Below, piece after piece: positions 57,700-64,000 of a stretch of DNA of 64,000 nucleotides. Below the pieces are notes generated by a model that searched no databases, was not told the origin of the DNA, and saw nothing but the letters and a program-made list of their open reading frames with translations. The DNA comes from Trachythela sp. YZ-2020 (Eukaryota > Cnidaria > Anthozoa > Malacalcyonacea > Clavulariidae): assembly GCA_016169945.1 (NCBI GenBank), contig JADLSH010000236.1:1550001-1614000 (forward strand), written 5' to 3'. The translations under genes were made by a program, and so were the position numbers. The stretch's first letter is position 1. Each line of letters opens with the position of its first letter.

Positions 57700-57850
57700 G
57701 CATGACAAAATTACTGGATGCTGATTGGTTGAGAGGAGTACAATTATTTCATTAATTGTACTGCAGTATACAGTACAATTAATGATTTTCCCAAAACAAA
57801 CAAAATGGCGGAAATTTTGTCATGCTAATAATAAACAAGTAATCATGCGA
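57700..57850. repeat. Inverted-repeat segment
   Basis: TAGCATGACAAAATTACTGG at about 57698 and the near complement ATTTTGTCATGCTAA at about 57814 flank an inner AGTACAATTA / TAATTGTACT pair. A small MITE is likely. Downstream to 58000 are further CAATTACTCG-like stretches. Confidence 0.5.
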
Positions 57851-58000
57851 TGTTGCTCGTACAATTACTCGCCCCGGCGACTCATCCAATTTTGGCAAAA
57901 TTTCCAAACATCACTCGTACTATTAATCCCTAATTGTACTCGCCATCGCATGATAACCTATACTAATCTGATAAATAGATTATTGTCTTGACGGATAGTC

Positions 58001-59508
58001 AATAATTTCGGCTGATTCAGCTGACTCCTGTCTCCTACTAAACATGAGAAATTCAACTTAAGGTTTGGAACAATTATATAGGGTGAAACAATATTTGGAG
58101 GTTTATCATGCACTCAAAAACGCCATTCTTTTCGTAATTTAAAACCACCTTACTAGCTTTCTAACATGAATAGCTTGACGATCACTTTGTTTTTCAACAA
58201 AATTGATATAAAATGCGACGTGTGTGTGTTGGTTTCACGAAGCACTATCATGCAGCAGTTATCAGAGAGAGAAAATAATGTTAACTATTTTCATTATTTC
58301 TGAAGTGTGAAATATTACATGGATGCATATTTTGCCTGCATGGTTAGTCTCATTTCAATTTTTTGACATTTCGCTATTCAGTCTTATGCAATGTTTGACG
58401 TGTTTAACGTTTCAGTCTGGCTACTTTCATGAAGACCATGATGGTACGTATCTATATATGTGGCCATATGCCGATATAATGGATTAATGGTACTCTCTAG
58501 TGATCCTGCAAAACGTTCTTTTCGTTCTGCAAAACTTAAGAAGTTTTGCTTTTATTGTGAAGTCTATTTCTGTTATTTAATTTTTGAATTTATGGCTTAT
58601 GCTGGTCATAATTCACTTAAAGGAGACTCACACGACATTAGATAAACCTCGAGATAAATTAAACATGGCCAACAGGGGATTACATTTATACCTAAACCAA
58701 AGCAGCGAAATATATGCCTGATGTGATTCCTGCAGGTTCAGTGCTAATTTCCTGAACGTTTTTGCTCCATCACAGATAAGTTGATCATGATTGAGAAGTT
58801 AAGATCCGGAATCGGCTCATCATTTATAACCCGATTTAAGATATTGAGAATTATTATAGTCAGTGATCAATCATCATATTCCTTTGTATGTATTAAGACA
58901 GTCAAGACAGCTCATAAAACTGTTTTGAATCAAATCTTCGTCCTACCCAATCACGAATATCAACAGAACTACAGTACTCAGTAGAGAAGTTTTAAACTGT
59001 TACATGTGAAAATGAATATACCCACTGCATGCCCGCTGAAGAAAACAATTCATTTTACCTCCACGTATATCCGTCTCTGCGGAACTTTAGTCTTTGCCAC
59101 TGTATTGCAACTGCAGATGTAAGCTTTCCTTTGTTCCTTATAGCCCTCCCTTGCGTAGACTGATATAAGATAATATTGCTATTAAAAGTTTTTTTGGTTT
59201 AACCAGACTGTGTAAACTGTCATTTACGTCGGTTTCCGTCCTTATGAGGAAATGTTTACTCTGTATGTCGATTTATTTAGCGATAAACTTGGAATTCTTG
59301 CATAAGTTAATTAGTTAAATTAATGAAGTACAACAAATGTATTTCATAACAAATTTCGTAATTTGAAGACTGAAATGATGTTATTATAAGAAAAATGCAC
59401 GCTGCTAGTTTAAGACGTTTGAGACGGTTAAGTTGTCTTAAATCTTAGTCTTACTCGTCTTATGTAAAAAGGAATATATAGGCAGAAAATGATGTGAAAA
59501 CATGCTCC
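58001..59508. other. Region without a recognisable gene
   Basis: No coding motif. A segment near 58225-58275 (TTTCACGAAGCACTATCATGC, AGTTATCAGAGAGAGAA) resembles one near 61146-61208 and a weaker one near 8260-8300, indicating a dispersed repeat. Confidence 0.35.
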
Positions 59509-59638
59509 TTTATGCCGGTTTTCCACTTGCGAATTTTTTCGTGCGAAGCTCAACTGGAACCATGTGGAACTAATTGGATAAAGACAAAAGAAAAATTCGC
59601 TTCGCGCGAAAAAATTCGCAAGTGGAAAACCGGCTTTA
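59509..59638. mobile_element. Small MITE, TTTA-flanked
   Basis: Inverted ends GCCGGTTTTCCACTTGCGAA and complement continue through TTTTTTCG(T/C)GCGAAGC. TTTA lies at both borders (59509-59512 and 59635-59638). About 130 bp. Confidence 0.8.
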
Positions 59639-61509
59639 ATTAGGGACAAATAGAACCTCGTTTTGATTGAAGTATTGGCTTTAGTGCCTAATTCCATCTC
59701 AGTTTTCATTGGTGACATATTTACGAAATCATATACGGTTATATCAAAAACTTCGTTTATAAAAAATCGTATACGGTTATATCAAAGACTTAGTTTATAA
59801 AAAATCATACGGTTGGAGATGAAATGATTGTAGTTGGCTCTGCAAGAAATAGCTAGAGTATGAACAAAAGTACAACCTTGTGGTTGTTTGAAATTTTAAA
59901 ATTTACCGATCCACCGCTTAATTTCCGCTTTGGTTTCAGAAACCGACCACTATCAATCTGATATCAATCTACCGACCATTTTCAGAAAAGTGGGTGGGGG
60001 TGTCACACCCCACATTAATCCCTCCGCTCGGTACTACGCCCCTGGATAAAATTGCCGCTAACATCTCAGACAGTTTTAATTTGTCTTCATCCCGTCTCTG
60101 TCATTGTTTACAACGGTAATTTTTGCAGTCGCACCTAAAACTGTTAAGTTATAGAGACTCTTTCTTCGCCAGGTAGATTGTCGTAACAACAGGAACTATA
60201 TAAAAAAATGTCGTTGTGCCGCAATAGTATCGCGCTTTATTGTTTGAGCATTTTAATTTAAAAATTTAAATTTAGAATTAAATACTAATCTCTTTTTGGT
60301 GATTTTGGCGCCCCGCCTGCATTTCGGCGCCCCTCTTGAAACCATCGCTGGCCGGAGGGTCATGCCAATAGGGATTTCTATTAGCACGTGGGATCTCGCC
60401 TATAAGAGGGCCAGCCCTTCGTGTAGGGCTCATAAACAGGGGCTAAACAAATTCGGCCCCAAACAAAGGAGATTGCTTCTTGAAGTAAAATTAATTCATC
60501 ATTATAATGCACGGCATGACTCCATCATACTCAACATATTCTATAGAAATTATTTTTCCGCATTTGAAATCCTAAACAAGAACTAATGTTGTTAAGACAA
60601 AAGGCGGACGTACTTCTGACATTAAAAACGACGCGGGTGTCTTTCAGTCGATTTTTATGACTCCCCGCTGATGTGAAAAATTACTGAACCATTTTAAGTC
60701 ATTTTAATTCTTTACGAATCGGATTTAGTGGTATTTCCGATGATTTTTCAACATTATAGAATACTTGAATTGTCAATAAATTATTTTTTTTTAATTATTA
60801 TTTTTGGAATAGTCACAAATTTTACCAATGGCTATAGACATTTCCAATTTAGACATTTCCAATTTATATTAGGTAGATTTAGGTATTAATCTTTAATCAA
60901 GTATATTATAATTGTATATATATTTTGGTCATAGAAATGTAATTTGTAGTACTGAAAGATATAATTAGAAGGTCCAGTGGAAGATTAGCTCTAGCTAAAC
61001 TGGCACACGGAATTACGGAAACTGAGTTACTCCTCGACAGTAAGCGGATTGTTTTTGCATTTCTAAACACATTCTTGTGTTTGGATTATCTAGTGAGTCT
61101 TAAATTATCGCCAAGTAATGTTGTTAGGTGTTTACCAATGGATGGGTTTCACTAAACACTACCGTGCGGCAGATGGTAGCCAACAGTGGCAGTTATCAGA
61201 GCGAGAATTTTCATTATATCATCTTACATTTGGAGGAAATAAGATTAAGATATGTAGACAGGCGATTAGTCTATTTGCACTAATAAATGTCAACATTTTT
61301 TAAGTTGGAAGAAACGGTATTATTCAATCCCATCAATACCAGCACAATAAATCATTATTAGGTCCAACATTGATCGTCGTTTGATTCACCAACAGGCCCA
61401 ACAAGACTAACAGTGACGCAAAAGCTGGAGCTCAGGAACGAGCTCAGGAAAATAATATGAAATCTTACCAGACATTGTCATTTAGTCTTCCGGCGACTCA
61501 GTGTTCTAG
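59639..61509. other. Region without a recognisable gene
   Basis: A short direct repeat (ATACGGTTATATCAAA, 59735 and 59774) and a GC-richer patch at 60305-60440 are the only features. The open frame at 60296-60586 has no family motif. Confidence 0.35.
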
Positions 61510-63798
61510 TATTTATTTCAGTCTTTTAGTATTTTTGGCCTGCGATCTGCCTTACAAGCGTTTGATTTTTCAAATTTAATTCAACCAGACTCTGATATAA
61601 ATCTAGACTGGCTACAGTGGAAAAATTCATTCCTCGCAACAGTTAAAGTATTTATCCCAACTAAAAAGATCAAAGGCAGAAACTCCCCTCCCTGGTTAAA
61701 TGGCAAAATCATCCACGCTATACGACAAAAGGAAGCTGTGCGTCGGAAGCTCAAAATATCTCCGACCAGCGCCCTGAAAGCCAAGTTCAGTGATTTGCGA
61801 GCTAACGTTAAAGAAATGGTTATTTCTAGCCGTAAAAATTTCTTTTCATCTCTTGATGTTAACTTCCAGCTAAACCCAAAAAGATTTTGGTCAATATTTA
61901 AATTCAGCAGTAAAGAGTCCAGCATACCGGAGACTATGTCAATGGGTAAGACTAATAGTCCTGCTATATCACAAACTGTAACAGCTTCTACTCCTGCTAC
62001 CATCGCGGTAATATTCAATAATTATTTCACATCTGTTTCCACGAGCGGCGATTCTCCTACACATTTGCCTTTTTCCCAACCACCAACTTCAGCACTATCA
62101 AACGTCCAGTTAACAAGAGAAGAAATTCTTCAAACACTTCTAGCGCTTGATACTAACAAGGCGACTGGCCCTGACGATATCTCTCCAAAATTACTTAAAA
62201 TAACTGCCCACCAGATCGCACCATCACTTACTAAACTCTTTAATAAATCCCTTAGTTGTGGAGTTCTACCTAATGATTGGAAGTTAGCAAACATTGTGCC
62301 TGTATACAAGAATGGAGAAAAGCATCAAGTTGAAAATTACCGCCCAATTTCTCTCCTCTCTGTAGTTTCTAAAGTCCTTGAGCGCTGTGTTCTTAGCAAC
62401 ATCAAAGATCACTTGGTAGCATTAATCAACGACTCCCAACACGGTTTTATTCCGGGAAAATCTTGTACAACCCAGTTGGTAGAAGTGCACGATTATATAG
62501 GATCTTTGCTGGATGCTGGAAAACAAACTGACGTCATATACATGGATATGTCCAAAGCCTTTGATAAAGTCGACCATCAAGTTCTCATTAACAAACTTTA
62601 CAATTGTTTTGGTATCTCAGGAAGTCTGCTTGGTTGGTTCTGTTCCTACTTGTTGAACCGAAGGCAACGTGTTACTGTCCTAGGAGCAACTTCATCTGAA
62701 AAACCTGTTATGTCTGGAGTCCCACAGGGTTCTATCCTGGGTCCTATACTTTTTCTTCTCTATGTAAACGACCTACCTGATGTAGTAAATCATTCAAAAG
62801 TTGCCTCTTTCGCCGACGACACAAAAGTATTTAAGTGTGTCGATTCTCTCACAGATGCTGTCTTGATTCAAAGAGATCTTAGTAGTCTGGAAAATTGGTC
62901 TACTACTTCGGGACTTGTCTTTAATCAAGATAAGTGCAAGCGTCAGCATTTTACTAAGAAAAAGACTCTTACTGAATTCCCTTACGCGATCAAAAACAAG
63001 ACACTTGCAGTTACACCAGAAGAAAAGGATCTTGGCATTTGGGTCACTAACAATCTGACATGGTCAAAACACACCCTTGATCGATGCGGTGCGGCCAACA
63101 AGATGCTAGGTTTCCTGCGCAGATCTGCAACGGAAATCAATAATAAAAAAATCCGCCGCACATTGTATTTGGCAGTTGTACGACCTGCCCTGGGTTATGC
63201 TACTCAGGTCTGGTCCCCGCAGTCGGTCGAGCTTATTAGCCGGACAGAACGCATCCAACGCCGAGCTACAAAATTTATTCTGAGCCTGCCATTTACGTGC
63301 GAAATATCCTACAGAGACCGACTCATTTCCACAGAACTACTTCCCGTCTCATATTGGCATGAATACCTTGACTTACTCTTCTTCTTCAAGGCCATTACTG
63401 GCATTGTAGTCATTTCTAAAAGTACTTTACCTGAACGTATTATTCCTGTCAGGGTAACTAGATCATCTACAAATCTCAACGCAATCTCATTCCGTCAACG
63501 TAAATGCAAAACAACTACTTATCATTGAACTATTATTCTATTGCCTTACGATCCAGCTACACTCTTGATGATCCACGAACTTGGAAAACTGTTTGCCTCA
63601 AATGCAACGCAAGCAGAAGTCTCATCCAATCATTAACCTGCTGTTATTAGTTATTCTGACTGTTTCATATTTTCATTAATTTGACTTTTTACTTTAACTA
63701 AAGGGCCCACTGTAATTGGCGTTTAGCTGTTGTGGTGCCCCAGCTTTCTTTTTGTAAGAAGCGAAGCCAAATAAATAAATAAATAAATAAATAAATAT
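61510..63798 (+). mobile_element. 5'-truncated CR1/L2-group LINE with reverse transcriptase
   Basis: An open frame runs from 61510 (after an in-frame TAG) to the stop at 63526-63528, about 672 codons. It starts in the linker after the endonuclease (PPWLNGKIIHAIRQKEAVRR) and contains the complete reverse transcriptase: TGPDDISPKLLK, NDWKLANIVPVYKNG with NYRPISLLSVVSK, HGFIPGKSCTTQLVE, VIYMDMSKAFDKVDH, SGVPQGSILGPILFLLY and FADDTK (62808-62825) with the catalytic Asp pair. Near the end a frameshift separates the last about 40 codons, which continue in another frame (ARTW-like TWKTVCLKC NASRSLI) to a stop at 63648. The 3' UTR ends in (AAAT)n at 63768-63798. No start codon or endonuclease is present, so it cannot move alone. 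Confidence 0.85.
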
Positions 63799-64000
63799 GC
63801 CAGCAAAGCGTGGGACGTTACGGCCCGTGCATAGTGTCAAATTTCGCCGCCTAAAGATTGGTGTCGTCAAAACACGATCTACGCGTACGAAACAGCTATA
63901 AAAAGACGTGACGTAACTTGAAATCGTGCTAGAGCACGGAAAACCGTAACAGGTCAATAAGCCATTTCACCCTTTGGTTTGGTTTGGTTTGGTTTGAATC
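63799..64000. other. Window end with (TTTGG)n microsatellite
   Basis: A short unrecognised stretch ends in about five TTTGG units at 63972-63996. No gene. Confidence 0.6.

Overview
The window looks like AT-rich nuclear DNA of a non-bilaterian marine animal, most likely a cnidarian (coral, sea anemone or octocoral). Three things point there: intron-containing animal genes with small exons, a tRNA-derived SINE and LINE types I associate with cnidarian genomes, and a very high load of MITEs and foldback elements. The species cannot be named from the sequence alone.

Layout. 1-13.2 kb holds no host gene: SINE and LINE debris, a 1.97-kb long-TIR element (5111-7076) with a 6-bp target duplication, and a 35-bp minisatellite (9290-10905) split by a SINE. 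13.2-21.1 kb is an intact-looking 14-exon receptor tyrosine kinase gene on +, encoding about 458 aa with a very short ectodomain; its introns carry a foldback element, a 16-bp tandem array and two MITEs. 22.8-25.5 kb is a decayed parallel beta-helix gene broken by a palindrome, a LINE tail and a TTAA-flanked MITE. 26-29.3 kb is repeat debris. 30.2-34.4 kb is a four-exon chitobiase-type GH20 beta-N-acetylhexosaminidase on -, about 886 aa. 34.7-43.1 kb is MITE and repeat territory, including a 1.6-kb TIR element (38417-40002) that carries an unrecognised two-exon gene.

43147-53365 is the most notable object: a 10.2-kb DNA transposon with a perfect 6-bp duplication (AGAATG), TIRs starting TAT, and inverted 20-bp satellite arrays just inside both ends. 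It carries a four-exon gene for a zinc-finger/HECT ubiquitin ligase-like protein (about 749 aa) and, on the opposite strand, an integrase gene whose HTH and first catalytic Asp remain but whose catalytic middle is missing. By recollection, the 6-bp duplication, TAY termini and IS3-like integrase fit the IS3EU superfamily. Two further inverted-repeat elements are nested inside it.

53.4-64 kb holds a decayed LINE on -, a pair of identical-type mariner-like MITEs in opposite orientation, a Crypton-like recombinase fragment, and a 5'-truncated LINE with an almost intact reverse transcriptase (61510-63798).

How the genes work together: the two host genes (RTK and GH20) have no evident functional link. 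The HECT and integrase genes belong together as cargo of one transposon. Gene models rest on splice-site and reading-phase consistency read by eye; family names rest on motif recognition without database searches.
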